16,848 bases of DNA from Candidatus Firestoneibacteriota bacterium (GTDB taxonomy: Bacteria; Oederibacteriota; JAAXVQ01; JAUVAV01). A program made the translations under genes and the position numbers. The notes beneath the pieces were generated by a model. The model was not told the DNA's origin. It was given only the letters and a program-made list of their open reading frames with translations, and made no database searches. Positions 6,792 to 14,342 of the stretch are shown in pieces (within the stretch, counting starts at the first letter, position 1; every line of letters begins with the position of its first letter). Location of the stretch: positions 1-16,848 of the forward strand of contig DAOVYW010000024.1 in the NCBI GenBank assembly GCA_030635415.1, written 5' to 3'.

Positions 6792-8321
6792 ATGGGAAAA
6801 ACCATTTCTGAAGAACAAATCGAGATGCTGCAGGCCACTACAAATATTTTGGCCGAGGCGGCGGACCGCGACCAAATGCTGAGATCTATTTTGAAAATGC
6901 TGTCTGAAAAATTGAAACTGGACTATGGCACTATCACTGTGTTGGATAAAAAGACGGAAATGATCAATATCTCCCTGGCCCATGGGCTCAGCCAACAGGC
7001 CCAAAAATTAGGACGTTACCGTCTCGGCGAGGGAATCACGGGCAAGGTAGTCCAGACCGGACGTTCGGTCATTATTCCGGATATTGAACAGGAAAATGGT
7101 TTTCTGCACCGGACCGGCGCCCGCTCGCGATCCGCTGGGCAGCAAACTGCCTTTTTATGTGTTCCCATTAAATTTGAGGCCAAGACCATCGGAGCTTTAA
7201 GCGTAGATAAAAAAGTTACGGGGCAGCGCAGTCTGGACGATGATCTCCGGATTTTAAAAATCATGGCTCCCATGATTGCCCAGGCAATTAAACTCGCCCG
7301 CCGGGTCGAGAAAGAAAAAAAGAATCTCGAGGATGAAAACCTGCGTCTTAAGCAGGATCTCAAGCATAGATTTAATGTTTATAATATGATAGGCAACTCC
7401 AATGCCATGCAGGAGGTCTACCGCATGATTGAACAAGTGGCGGAAAGCCCCACTACGGTTTTAATCCGCGGAGAAAGCGGGACCGGTAAAGAACTGGTGG
7501 CCCATGCCCTTCATTACGGCAGCCCCCGGTCGCAGAAGCCTTTTATCAAGGTCAATTGCAATGCTTTTCCGGAAAGCCTGCTGGAAAGCGAATTGTTCGG
7601 TCATGAAAAGGGCGCTTTTACCGGAGCTCTGGAACGTAAAATCGGACGCTTTGAATGGGCTCACGACGGTACCTTATTTCTTGATGAGATTGGCGATTTC
7701 CCGGTTAATGTACAGATAAAACTGCTCCGGGTACTCCAGACCCGCGAATTCGAGCGCCTGGGAGGAAGAAAAACCATCCATACCAACGTCCGGATCATAG
7801 TGGCTACTCACAAAAATCTCGAGGAAGCTATCAAGCATAAGACCTTCCGTGAAGATCTTTACTACCGGGTCAATGTTTTCCCCATTTATCTGCCGCCTTT
7901 AAGGGAACGCAAGGACGACATCATGCTGCTGGCCGATTGTTTTTTGGAAAAATTCTGCCGGGAAAGCAAGAAAAATATAAGCCGGATTTCAACCCCGGCC
8001 ATCGAGATGCTCACCAGCTATCATTGGCCGGGCAATGTGCGGGAGTTGGAGAATTGTATTGAGCGGGCGGTTTTATTATGCCGGGAAGGGGTTATCCGTT
8101 CAGAGCATCTGCCTCCTTCTTTACGCATGGTGGATACCGATGCCAAACCACGACCCGGTACTTTCCAGGAAATTATTGAGAACCAGGAAAAAGAACTTGT
8201 CATTGACGCGCTTAAGCAAAGCCGGGGATGCCAGAAAAAAGCCGCGGCTGTTTTGGCGCTCACAGAGCGGATATTCAATTATAAAATTCAAAAGTACGGG
8301 ATAACTCCTAAAAGTTGTTAA
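6792..8321 (+). CDS. Sigma-54-dependent activator, GAF-AAA+-Fis (NifA-like)
   Basis: This is a bacterial enhancer-binding protein that uses ATP to open sigma-54 promoters. The product is 509 aa. An N-terminal GAF sensor (about 20-165) is joined by a charged helix (about 168-195, KEKKNLEDENLRLKQDLKHR) to the AAA+ domain (about 198-430) with Walker A GESGTGKE (227-234), the sigma-54 contact loop GAFTGA (274-279), Walker B GTLFLDEIGD (293-302) and arginine-finger region REDLYYRV (353-360). A Fis-type helix-turn-helix ends the protein (about 466-503). GAF plus this ending resembles NifA more than NtrC; there is no receiver domain, so no histidine-kinase partner is expected and the signal is probably a small ligand or a PII protein bound by GAF. 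ATG at 6792 is chosen because AAGGAG lies just upstream; longer in-frame starts run back through repeats. It lies between two sigma-54 promoters, of amtB and glnA, its probable targets. Nitrogenase genes are not seen here, so nifA is not assigned. Confidence 0.93.
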   Translation: MGKTISEEQIEMLQATTNILAEAADRDQMLRSILKMLSEKLKLDYGTITVLDKKTEMINISLAHGLSQQAQKLGRYRLGEGITGKVVQTGRSVIIPDIEQENGFLHRTGARSRSAGQQTAFLCVPIKFEAKTIGALSVDKKVTGQRSLDDDLRILKIMAPMIAQAIKLARRVEKEKKNLEDENLRLKQDLKHRFNVYNMIGNSNAMQEVYRMIEQVAESPTTVLIRGESGTGKELVAHALHYGSPRSQKPFIKVNCNAFPESLLESELFGHEKGAFTGALERKIGRFEWAHDGTLFLDEIGDFPVNVQIKLLRVLQTREFERLGGRKTIHTNVRIIVATHKNLEEAIKHKTFREDLYYRVNVFPIYLPPLRERKDDIMLLADCFLEKFCRESKKNISRISTPAIEMLTSYHWPGNVRELENCIERAVLLCREGVIRSEHLPPSLRMVDTDAKPRPGTFQEIIENQEKELVIDALKQSRGCQKKAAAVLALTERIFNYKIQKYGITPKSC

Positions 8322-8364
8322 ATATTATCAAATTACAAAAAAGTGTTTAATTCCAGGGACGAAT

Positions 8365-8381
8365 CACACATTTGTAATGAT
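8365..8381 (+). promoter_or_regulatory. Candidate upstream activator site for the sigma-54 activator (glnA side)
   Basis: CACACATTTGTAATGAT is the partner of the element at 6572-6588: 15 of 17 identical, same orientation, and centre (8373) to the G of the -12 element (8486) again 113 bp. The core CATT-TGT-AATG is a dyad. An inverted ATTACAAA lies further upstream at 8332-8339 and could be a second, weaker site. The rest of the 205-bp gap before glnA is AT-rich with no gene. Confidence 0.6.
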
Positions 8382-8472
8382 ATCTAATTAATAATTAAAA
8401 CAACCTATCCTTATCTGCCTAATTTACCCTATTAACCAACACTTATTGTAAAAATAGATTTAATAATTTTTT

Positions 8473-8488
8473 CGGCATGAAAATTGCT
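8473..8488 (+). promoter_or_regulatory. Sigma-54 promoter of glnA
   Basis: CGGCATGAAAATTGCT fits TGGCACG-N4-TTGCW with the -24 GG (8474-8475) and -12 GC (8486-8487) 10 bp apart and a perfect TTGCT. Transcription would begin near 8499, about 28 nt before the glnA start codon. Sigma-54 control of glnA under nitrogen limitation is well established in enteric bacteria. Confidence 0.88.
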
Positions 8489-8526
8489 TCTCACAAGGTA
8501 TTAATAAAATATCTCGGGAGGATAAA

Positions 8527-9951
8527 ATGAGTGAAATCAAAACCGCGAAAGATGTTTTAAATTTAATCCAACAGGAAAAAATCCAGATCGTCGACCTGCG
8601 TTTCATGGATTTTCCGGGTCTCTGGCAGCATTTCAGCGTGCCGCCCAGAGAAATTGAGGAAGATACTTTTGAAAAGGGTCTGGGCTTTGACGGTTCCAGT
8701 ATCCGCGGCTGGCAAGCTATTAATGAATCGGATATGCTGGTCAAGCCTATTCCCGCCACAGCTTTTATTGATCCCTTTATGCAGGCCAGAACGCTGGTAA
8801 TGATTTGTAATATCTGTGATCCGATTACCGGCGAAGACTATTCCCGTGATCCCCGGCATGTGGCGCAAAAAGCCAATAATTATGTGAAAACGTTGGGTAT
8901 AGCTGACACGGCTTATTTCGGTCCGGAGGCCGAGTTTTTTATTTTCGACGATATCCGCTTTGACCAGAACGAGCACGAAGGGTACTATCACATAGATTCA
9001 GCCGAGGGACGCTGGAACTCCGGGCGGAAAGAGAATCCCAATCTGGGTTATAAGCCCCGTTATAAGGAAGGTTATTTCCCGGTACCCCCTACGGACAGCC
9101 AGCAGGACTTAAGAAGCGAGATGGTACTTAATCTGGAAAAAGTTGGCATCCTGGTAGAAGCCCAGCATCATGAGGTGGCGACCGGCGGACAAGCTGAAAT
9201 TGATATGCGATTTGCGCCGCTGGTGGAAATGGCGGACGATTTACTAAAATACAAATATATTATTAAGAATACCGCGCATCAGCACAATAAAACCGTGACT
9301 TTTATGCCCAAGCCGCTCTTTAATGACAATGGCAGCGGCATGCATGTGCATATGTCCTTATGGAAGGCGAGTAAAAATTTGTTTGCCGGGGATGGTTATG
9401 CCGGCATGTCGGAAATGGCCATGCATGCCATTGGCGGTATCCTGAAGCATGCTCCCGCTATTCTGGCCTTTACCAATCCCACTACCAACAGCTATAAACG
9501 GCTGGTCCCAGGCTTTGAGGCACCGGTCAATCTGGCTTATTCACGCCGTAACCGCAGCGCGGCCATACGCGTCCCCATGTATTCCACTTCACCTAAAGCC
9601 AAGCGCTTTGAATTCCGCTGCCCGGACCCCAGTTGCAATCCTTACCTGGCCTTTTCCGCCATGCTGATGGCAGCCGTGGACGGCATCCAAAATAAGCTTC
9701 ATCCGGGCGATCCCCTGGATAAAAACATCTATGACCTTCCGCCCGAGGAAGCGGCCAAGGTGCCCCAGACCCCGGGTTCCTTGCGCACAGCCTTGCAAGC
9801 TTTGGAAGCAGACCACGCTTTCCTGCTGAAAGGCGATGTATTTACCAATGACGTTATCGAGACCTGGATTGATTACAAGCTGAAGAATGAGGTTCAGGCC
9901 CTGGCGCTGCGCCCGCACCCCTGGGAATTCGCCATGTATTACGATATTTAA
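8527..9951 (+). CDS. glnA: Glutamine synthetase, type I
   Basis: This enzyme joins ammonium to glutamate using ATP and is the main ammonium assimilation step; type I enzymes are cytoplasmic dodecamers. The product is 474 aa, typical for GlnA. Visible signatures are GFDGSSIRGW (53-62), the metal/glutamate-binding GPEAEFFIF (132-140), the ATP-region histidine in NGSGMHVHMSLW (268-279), the conserved arginine stretch SYKRLVPGFEAPVNLAYSRRNRSA (322-345, given here by position and family match), and KRFEFRCPDPSCNPYLAFSA. The adenylylation loop DKNIYDLPPEE is intact with Tyr402 at the position of E. coli Tyr397, so control by GlnE-type adenylylation is possible, although no glnE is visible. ATG at 8527 follows GGGAGG. 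It is driven by a sigma-54 promoter and is probably monocistronic, since the next gene is 620 bp away beyond repeats. Confidence 0.98.
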   Translation: MSEIKTAKDVLNLIQQEKIQIVDLRFMDFPGLWQHFSVPPREIEEDTFEKGLGFDGSSIRGWQAINESDMLVKPIPATAFIDPFMQARTLVMICNICDPITGEDYSRDPRHVAQKANNYVKTLGIADTAYFGPEAEFFIFDDIRFDQNEHEGYYHIDSAEGRWNSGRKENPNLGYKPRYKEGYFPVPPTDSQQDLRSEMVLNLEKVGILVEAQHHEVATGGQAEIDMRFAPLVEMADDLLKYKYIIKNTAHQHNKTVTFMPKPLFNDNGSGMHVHMSLWKASKNLFAGDGYAGMSEMAMHAIGGILKHAPAILAFTNPTTNSYKRLVPGFEAPVNLAYSRRNRSAAIRVPMYSTSPKAKRFEFRCPDPSCNPYLAFSAMLMAAVDGIQNKLHPGDPLDKNIYDLPPEEAAKVPQTPGSLRTALQALEADHAFLLKGDVFTNDVIETWIDYKLKNEVQALALRPHPWEFAMYYDI

Positions 9952-10054
9952 ACTTATACTTCCCTGTAGCTTGCTGCGGAAAGAATTCACTTGTGATTGG
10001 GGGGGGGGATTTAGTCAATAAAACGCCTACTTTTATCTACAAAATCCCCTCTAT
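9952..10054. other. Intergenic stretch after glnA with a G10 tract
   Basis: No gene is visible. CCTGTAGC and GCTGCGG (about 9963-9979) could form a short imperfect hairpin but no T run follows. A run of ten G (9999-10008) followed by ATTT faces AAAATCCCC at 10041-10049, the loose inverted pairing often seen in dispersed intergenic repeats. The G run is prone to length error. Confidence 0.4.
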
Positions 10055-10263
10055 CCCCCTTTTTGGAGGCTGTGTCATAATTCATATTTTTGCATTTTTT
10101 TGTCATTCCGGCGAAAGCCCTGGACTAAACCATCCAGGATAGGCAGGACAGGCCGGAATCCAGGAAATCATTGTAATATAAACAGTATGTGTCCTGGATC
10201 CCGGATCAAGTCCGGGATGACAACCTTAAAAAGCTATTATGACACAGCCTCTTGAAAAGGGGG
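10055..10263. repeat. C5T4/A4G5 palindrome split by an insertion
   Basis: CCCCCTTTTTG (10055-10065) and TTGAAAAGGGGG (10252-10263) are the two halves of a palindromic repeat now separated by the 186-bp element at 10066-10251. Removing that element and one copy of the TTG duplication gives CCCCCTTTT-TG-AAAAGGGGG, a continuous hairpin. This supports insertion into a pre-existing intergenic repeat. Confidence 0.65.
10066..10251. mobile_element. 186-bp MITE-like element with 16-bp terminal inverted repeats
   Basis: The ends are GAGGCTGTGTCATAAT (10066-10081) and its exact reverse complement (10236-10251). TTG flanks both sides (10063-10065 and 10252-10254), a likely 3-bp target duplication. Inside, TGTCATTCCGG (10101-10111) pairs with CCGGGATGACA (10212-10222), GGAATCCAGGA (10155-10165) pairs with TCCTGGATCCC (10192-10202), and TCCCGGA/TCCGGGA (10199-10205/10211-10217) makes a 7-bp hairpin, so the element can fold into alternative long stems. 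The TGTCATTCC ... GGAATCCAGG parts resemble a very widespread bacterial intergenic repeat. There is no transposase, so movement would need a full-length relative elsewhere that shares these ends. Confidence 0.75.
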
Positions 10264-10362
10264 AAGATTGCTTAAAACCCGCTTTTCTGCCCAAGTCCGA
10301 CAGGCTCTTAGGCCACATAATTAACCCGCAACTGACATTTTACAAAAATTTGACGTTTAAAG

Positions 10363-10391
10363 TTGAAAAATATTGCGATATGTTTTATTCT
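10363..10391 (+). promoter_or_regulatory. Candidate promoter of the V-type ATPase operon
   Basis: TTGAAA (10363-10368; five of six to TTGACA), a 17-bp spacer and TATTCT (10386-10391; four of six to TATAAT) predict a start near 10398 and a leader of about 175 nt before the B subunit. The rest of 10264-10574 holds no convincing gene; it is AT-rich apart from a possible remnant immediately before the B subunit. Confidence 0.35.
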
Positions 10392-10483
10392 GTTTTGCCT
10401 GGGACTGAATTTATTAATTATTCACCGGCTAAAAACCAGTGGCGGTTCCATTCGTTGCTTCAAAAATTAACCGGCATGATTAA

Positions 10484-10582
10484 TTTTCATCCCCAGTCCT
10501 GAAAAAGGTTGAGACGCTCGATGAGGTTTATGTTTTTTTCGGGCAAATGTACGAACAATTGGAGGATTGCTTATATGTTTGA
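10484..10582 (+). pseudogene. Possible remnant of a gene 3' end overlapping the B subunit start
   Basis: A frame open for 32 codons ends in a TGA (10580-10582) that overlaps the ATG of the B subunit. It reads ... LKKVETLDEVYVFFGQMYEQ and then LEDCLYV, which is protein-like, contains the ribosome site GGAGG for the B subunit, and has no start of its own; an in-frame TAA precedes it at 10481-10483. In the usual gene order subunit A ends exactly here, so this could be the decayed tail of an old A gene. I do not recognise it as an A-subunit C-terminus, and an open stretch this short can arise by chance. Confidence 0.2.
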
Positions 10583-11906
10583 TGAATTAAAGCGACATAC
10601 CCGGGTTCTGGAAATCGTAGGTGACACCATTCGGGTCAAATCTAAAAACATCTCCTTCGGCGATTTGGCTATGGTTGAGAATACCAACGGCGAGCAATCC
10701 CTGGCTAAAGTGGTGGAGCTTAATCAGGATATAGTAAGTCTGCAGGTTTTTGCCGGTGGTAAAGGATTGTCCACCAACGCCGGGGTCCGTTTTATGGGTC
10801 ATCCCCTGAAAGTCACTTATTCGGGAAACATCTTAGGACGGATTTTTCGTGGATCGGGCGAACCAATTGATAATGGTCCGGATTTAAGCTGTGATCCCCA
10901 AATTGAGGTAGCCGGACCTACGGTAAATCCCATGATGCGGGTTATGCCCGCGAAGATGATTCGGACCAATGTCCCCATGATTGATTTATTCAATTGCTTG
11001 GTCGAGAGCCAAAAAATTCCAATTTTTTCTATTGCCGGAGAACCTTATAATGAACTTTTGGCCCGCATCGGATTTCAAGCGGAAGCGGATATTGTCGTCT
11101 TTGCCGGACTGGGTCTGATTTTTGATGATTACCATTTCTTTCGTCAGGCCTTTGAGGATCATGGTGTCTTCCACCGTACTATCATGTTTGTCAATCAGGC
11201 TTCGGATCCGATTGTCGAACGGTTGCAGGTACCTGATCAGGCTCTGGCCGTAGCCGAGCATTTTGCGGTTAAAGAAAACAAGCGCGTTTTAGTTCTAATG
11301 ACGGATATGACAGCGTATGCCGACGCTATGAAAGAAATCGGTATTGCCCTGGAACGGATTCCCGCCACCCGCGGCTATACCGGCGACCTCTACACCCAGT
11401 TGGCCCAGCGTTATGAAAAAGCCTGTGATTTCAAGGGCGCCGGCTCAGTCACAATTTTATCCGTAACTACCATGCCGGGCAATGATGTCACGCATCCGGT
11501 GCCTGACAATACCGGATATATTACTGAGGGCCAGTTTTACTTGCATGAAAAAGTCATTGATCCTTTTGGTTCGCTATCCCGGCTCAAACAACATGTGATT
11601 GGCACAGCTACCCGGGAGGATCATTCCCAGATTATGAATACTATGATTCGTTTTTATGCCGGCGGCATGGAAGCCGAAAAAAAGCAAGCCATGGCTTTTG
11701 AACTCTCGCCCTTTGACGAAAAACAATTAAAATTCGGCCGGCTTTTTCGCGATCGTTTTATGAATATTCAAGTCTCGCTGCCGGTTATCGAGGCTTTGGA
11801 TAAATGCTGGCAAACCCTGGCGGAATGTTTTGCGCCCCAGGAATTATTAATGAAACAAGGACTAATTGATAAATATTTTCCTAAAAACGAAACCGCCCCG
11901 GTCTGA
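10575..11906 (+). CDS. ntpB: V-type ATP synthase/ATPase subunit B
   Basis: This is the non-catalytic regulatory subunit alternating with A in the V1 head. The product is 443 aa. It shows GEPYNELLARIGFQAEADIV, VFAGLGLIFDDYHFF, MFVNQASDPIVERL, VLVLMTDMTAYADA, VTTMPGNDVTHPVPDNTGY, ITEGQFYL and GSLSRLKQ, a series characteristic of the B subunit in the Chlamydiae/Bacteroidetes/Spirochaetes type of V-ATPase. The A-type P-loop is absent, as expected for B. ATG at 10575 is chosen over a start 66 bases upstream because GGAGG (10561-10565) is well placed and the extra residues do not match the family. It is the first gene of the visible ATPase operon, which is unusual because A normally precedes it. 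Confidence 0.95.
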   Translation: MFDELKRHTRVLEIVGDTIRVKSKNISFGDLAMVENTNGEQSLAKVVELNQDIVSLQVFAGGKGLSTNAGVRFMGHPLKVTYSGNILGRIFRGSGEPIDNGPDLSCDPQIEVAGPTVNPMMRVMPAKMIRTNVPMIDLFNCLVESQKIPIFSIAGEPYNELLARIGFQAEADIVVFAGLGLIFDDYHFFRQAFEDHGVFHRTIMFVNQASDPIVERLQVPDQALAVAEHFAVKENKRVLVLMTDMTAYADAMKEIGIALERIPATRGYTGDLYTQLAQRYEKACDFKGAGSVTILSVTTMPGNDVTHPVPDNTGYITEGQFYLHEKVIDPFGSLSRLKQHVIGTATREDHSQIMNTMIRFYAGGMEAEKKQAMAFELSPFDEKQLKFGRLFRDRFMNIQVSLPVIEALDKCWQTLAECFAPQELLMKQGLIDKYFPKNETAPV

Positions 11907-11937
11907 GGATGGTTAAGCAGCGGCAAGGAGCTTAGAA

Positions 11938-12555
11938 ATGGCCCGGATGGCTTTAAATAAAAGCGCTCTCCAAAAAGAAAGAGAGCAACTAAACCTTTAT
12001 CAGCGGCTCCTGCCTTCTTTGGAACTTAAACGGATGCAGCTCACCGGAGAGTTGAAAAAGGCCGAGCAATTGCTCGCCCAAAGTTCGCAAAAGGTGGAGG
12101 ACCAGAAAGCCGAAGTCGCGAAAAAACTGCCCATGCTGGCGGATAAAAAAACCGAGGTGGCTGGTTTGGTGAAAATCCAGACTTTGCTGACCGGGGAAGA
12201 AAATGTCGTAGGCGTGAAATTACCCCGACTGGCCAACCTTACATTTCAGGCACTGAAATATTCTCTGCTTGCCAAACCCCACTGGGTGGATATGCTGGTC
12301 AAACAATTACAGATCATGACCAAATTAAACATCTTAAACCAAATCGCCCAAGCGCGGGTAAAGATTTTGAATCAAGCGGTGCGTCGTCTGACGCAGCGTG
12401 TTAATTTGTTTAAAAATATTTTGATTCCCCAAACGAAACAAAACATACAAAAAATACGTATCTTTTTAGGCGATGCGGAAAGAGCGGCCGTGGTCCGATC
12501 CAAATTAGCCAAAGCCATGCATATTAAAAAATACCAAGCGCTGCAGCTGGCTTAG
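11938..12555 (+). CDS. ntpD: V-type ATPase subunit D
   Basis: Subunit D is the central rotor shaft that links V1 rotation to the membrane ring, equivalent in role to gamma of F-ATPases. The product is 205 aa, normal for the family. The N-terminal part (about 5-70) is a long charged helix with NKSALQKEREQLNLYQRLLP and LKRMQLTGELKKAEQ; the C-terminal part (about 130-200) is a second helix, including VKILNQAVRRLTQRVNLFKN and a terminal IRIFLGDAERAAVVRSKLAK. This pair of helices forms the coiled coil of the shaft. ATG at 11938 follows AAGGAG at 7 bases. It lies 31 bp after B and 9 bp before I, in the usual B-D-I order. Confidence 0.92.
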   Translation: MARMALNKSALQKEREQLNLYQRLLPSLELKRMQLTGELKKAEQLLAQSSQKVEDQKAEVAKKLPMLADKKTEVAGLVKIQTLLTGEENVVGVKLPRLANLTFQALKYSLLAKPHWVDMLVKQLQIMTKLNILNQIAQARVKILNQAVRRLTQRVNLFKNILIPQTKQNIQKIRIFLGDAERAAVVRSKLAKAMHIKKYQALQLA

Positions 12556-12564
12556 AGGAATAAC

Positions 12565-14340
12565 ATGAGTATTTCACCACTTGAAAAAATCACCTTATAT
12601 GGAAAGTTAAAACAAAAAAAAGCCGTGCTCCGGAAACTGCAAGAACTTGGTTGTCTCCATTTGAATTCTTTAAATTCCCAGGCCGCATCAACCCCGCTTC
12701 CCGGCCCTACTCCCCAAGCCAAAGCGGCTTTAACTTTTCTGCTTAATTCTCCGGGCCGGCGTAAGCAGATAAAAGATCCGGCATTGTTTAATGCTCACCA
12801 GATTGAATTGAGCACTTTGGCTCTGCAAAAGCAGATTCTCGCTCTCTCCGATGAATGGGATTTTCTGCATAGCCGGATCCAGATGATGAAAGACTGGGGG
12901 GATTTTTCTTTTCCTCCCGCTGAAACCTTAGCGCCTTTAAAATTATGGTTTTATATTGTTCCTCTCCGGGAACTGCCGCAAGTGGCGGCTACTACGTATG
13001 TATGGCAATTAATACGCAAAGATAATCGCTTTGCTTATATTATCGTGATAGCTGCCGACGAGCCGGAAGGCTTCCCCATCGAGAGAACTCATACGGGTAG
13101 CAAATCGCCGGCCGAACTCAGGCAACGCTTGGAAAGCATAGAATTCACCTTGGAAGACTTAAATGCCCGGCGCTTATGTCTGACCCGTTGGTGTTTTTTA
13201 TTCTCGAAAAACCTGGGACATCTTGAGGATCAGGCCAACTGCCTGGCCGCCGCGGAGCTAACCTATGACCAGGATCCTTTCTTTGCCCTGAACGCCTGGG
13301 CACCCGCTGACCAAATGAAAAAGTTGCACGCCTTAGCCCGGCAAAAACAGCTGGTTTTAGAAGTCGTCCCTCCTGCGGATCACGAAAACCCTCCCACCCA
13401 ACTGCGCAATCCACCCAGCCTGGCCGGTGGTCAGGATTTAGTGACTTTCTATACGACGCCTAATTATTGGTTATGGGATCCCTCCATAGTAGTCTTTTTT
13501 TCTTTTACCTGCTTTTTTGCTTTGATTCTATCGGATGCCGGCTACGCGGCCATTTTGGGCCTGCTGCTCCTTTGGCTATGGCCCAAAATGGCCGGTTCTC
13601 CCCTGGGCCGCAGATTAAGAATATTATTTGCCGCCTTGGTCGGAGCGGCTTTGCTCTGGGGATTCCTGGTCGGCAGTTATTTTGGCATCTCTCCCCATCC
13701 GGATCATATTTTATTCCGGTTTAAAATCCTGGATTTACATAATTTTGATGTTATGATGAAACTCTCGATCTTAACCGGGGTGGGACATCTCCTGATTGCC
13801 AATCTATCCAATTCCTGGCGATGGCGTCACAACTTAAAATCCTTAGCGCCCCTGGGCTGGAGTCTTATTTTTATTAGCGGCACCCTGCTCTGGCTAAGCC
13901 GGAATTTGCCGGCAGCTATAACTCACTATAAGCAAATCGCGCTGAGCGGTTTAGGCCTGGGCGGGATAATGATTTTATTTTTTACCCAGGTTAAGGGACC
14001 GCTTTTAAAACGGATATTGTCCGGACTAAAGAGTTTCGCGCTCCTCTCGAGCGCTTTTGGTGATACTTTAAGTTATCTGCGCTTGTTTGCCCTGGGACTG
14101 GCCAGCGCTTCGCTGGCCACTACTTTTAATAATCTGGCCGGACAAGTACATGGCGCTATCCCGGGAATTGGTTTGCTGTTCGCCTTAATTATTTTAGTCT
14201 TGGGTCACGCGATTAATTTTGTTTTGGCTTTAGCCAGCGGTGTCATCCACGGCTTGCGCCTGAATTTTATCGAGTTTTTCAGATGGAGTATTTCCGAAGA
14301 AGGCTATCCCTTCAAAGCTTTTAAAATAAAGGAGACATGA
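12565..14340 (+). CDS. ntpI: V-type ATPase subunit I (a-subunit, ion channel stator)
   Basis: Subunit I provides the ion half-channels beside the rotor ring and the stator anchor. The product is 591 aa. The first 300 or so residues are soluble and partly coiled; from about residue 305 to the end there are seven or eight membrane helices, beginning with PSIVVFFSFTCFFALILSDA. The essential arginine is Arg506 in DTLSYLRLFALGLA, and the second signature VIHGLRLNFIEFF is near the C-terminus, so it looks functional. It is at the short end of the family, as in bacterial V-ATPases of this type. The ribosome site AGAGGA overlaps the D stop codon, and its own stop TGA lies three bases before the preferred K start, so D, I and K are tightly coupled. 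Confidence 0.94.
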   Translation: MSISPLEKITLYGKLKQKKAVLRKLQELGCLHLNSLNSQAASTPLPGPTPQAKAALTFLLNSPGRRKQIKDPALFNAHQIELSTLALQKQILALSDEWDFLHSRIQMMKDWGDFSFPPAETLAPLKLWFYIVPLRELPQVAATTYVWQLIRKDNRFAYIIVIAADEPEGFPIERTHTGSKSPAELRQRLESIEFTLEDLNARRLCLTRWCFLFSKNLGHLEDQANCLAAAELTYDQDPFFALNAWAPADQMKKLHALARQKQLVLEVVPPADHENPPTQLRNPPSLAGGQDLVTFYTTPNYWLWDPSIVVFFSFTCFFALILSDAGYAAILGLLLLWLWPKMAGSPLGRRLRILFAALVGAALLWGFLVGSYFGISPHPDHILFRFKILDLHNFDVMMKLSILTGVGHLLIANLSNSWRWRHNLKSLAPLGWSLIFISGTLLWLSRNLPAAITHYKQIALSGLGLGGIMILFFTQVKGPLLKRILSGLKSFALLSSAFGDTLSYLRLFALGLASASLATTFNNLAGQVHGAIPGIGLLFALIILVLGHAINFVLALASGVIHGLRLNFIEFFRWSISEEGYPFKAFKIKET

Positions 14341-14342
14341 AA

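Noticed and set aside
10239..10502. An 87-codon open frame before the ATPase operon
   Set aside because: It begins inside the terminal inverted repeat of the mobile element and crosses the split palindrome. The translation resembles no family I know, and no ribosome site precedes it.
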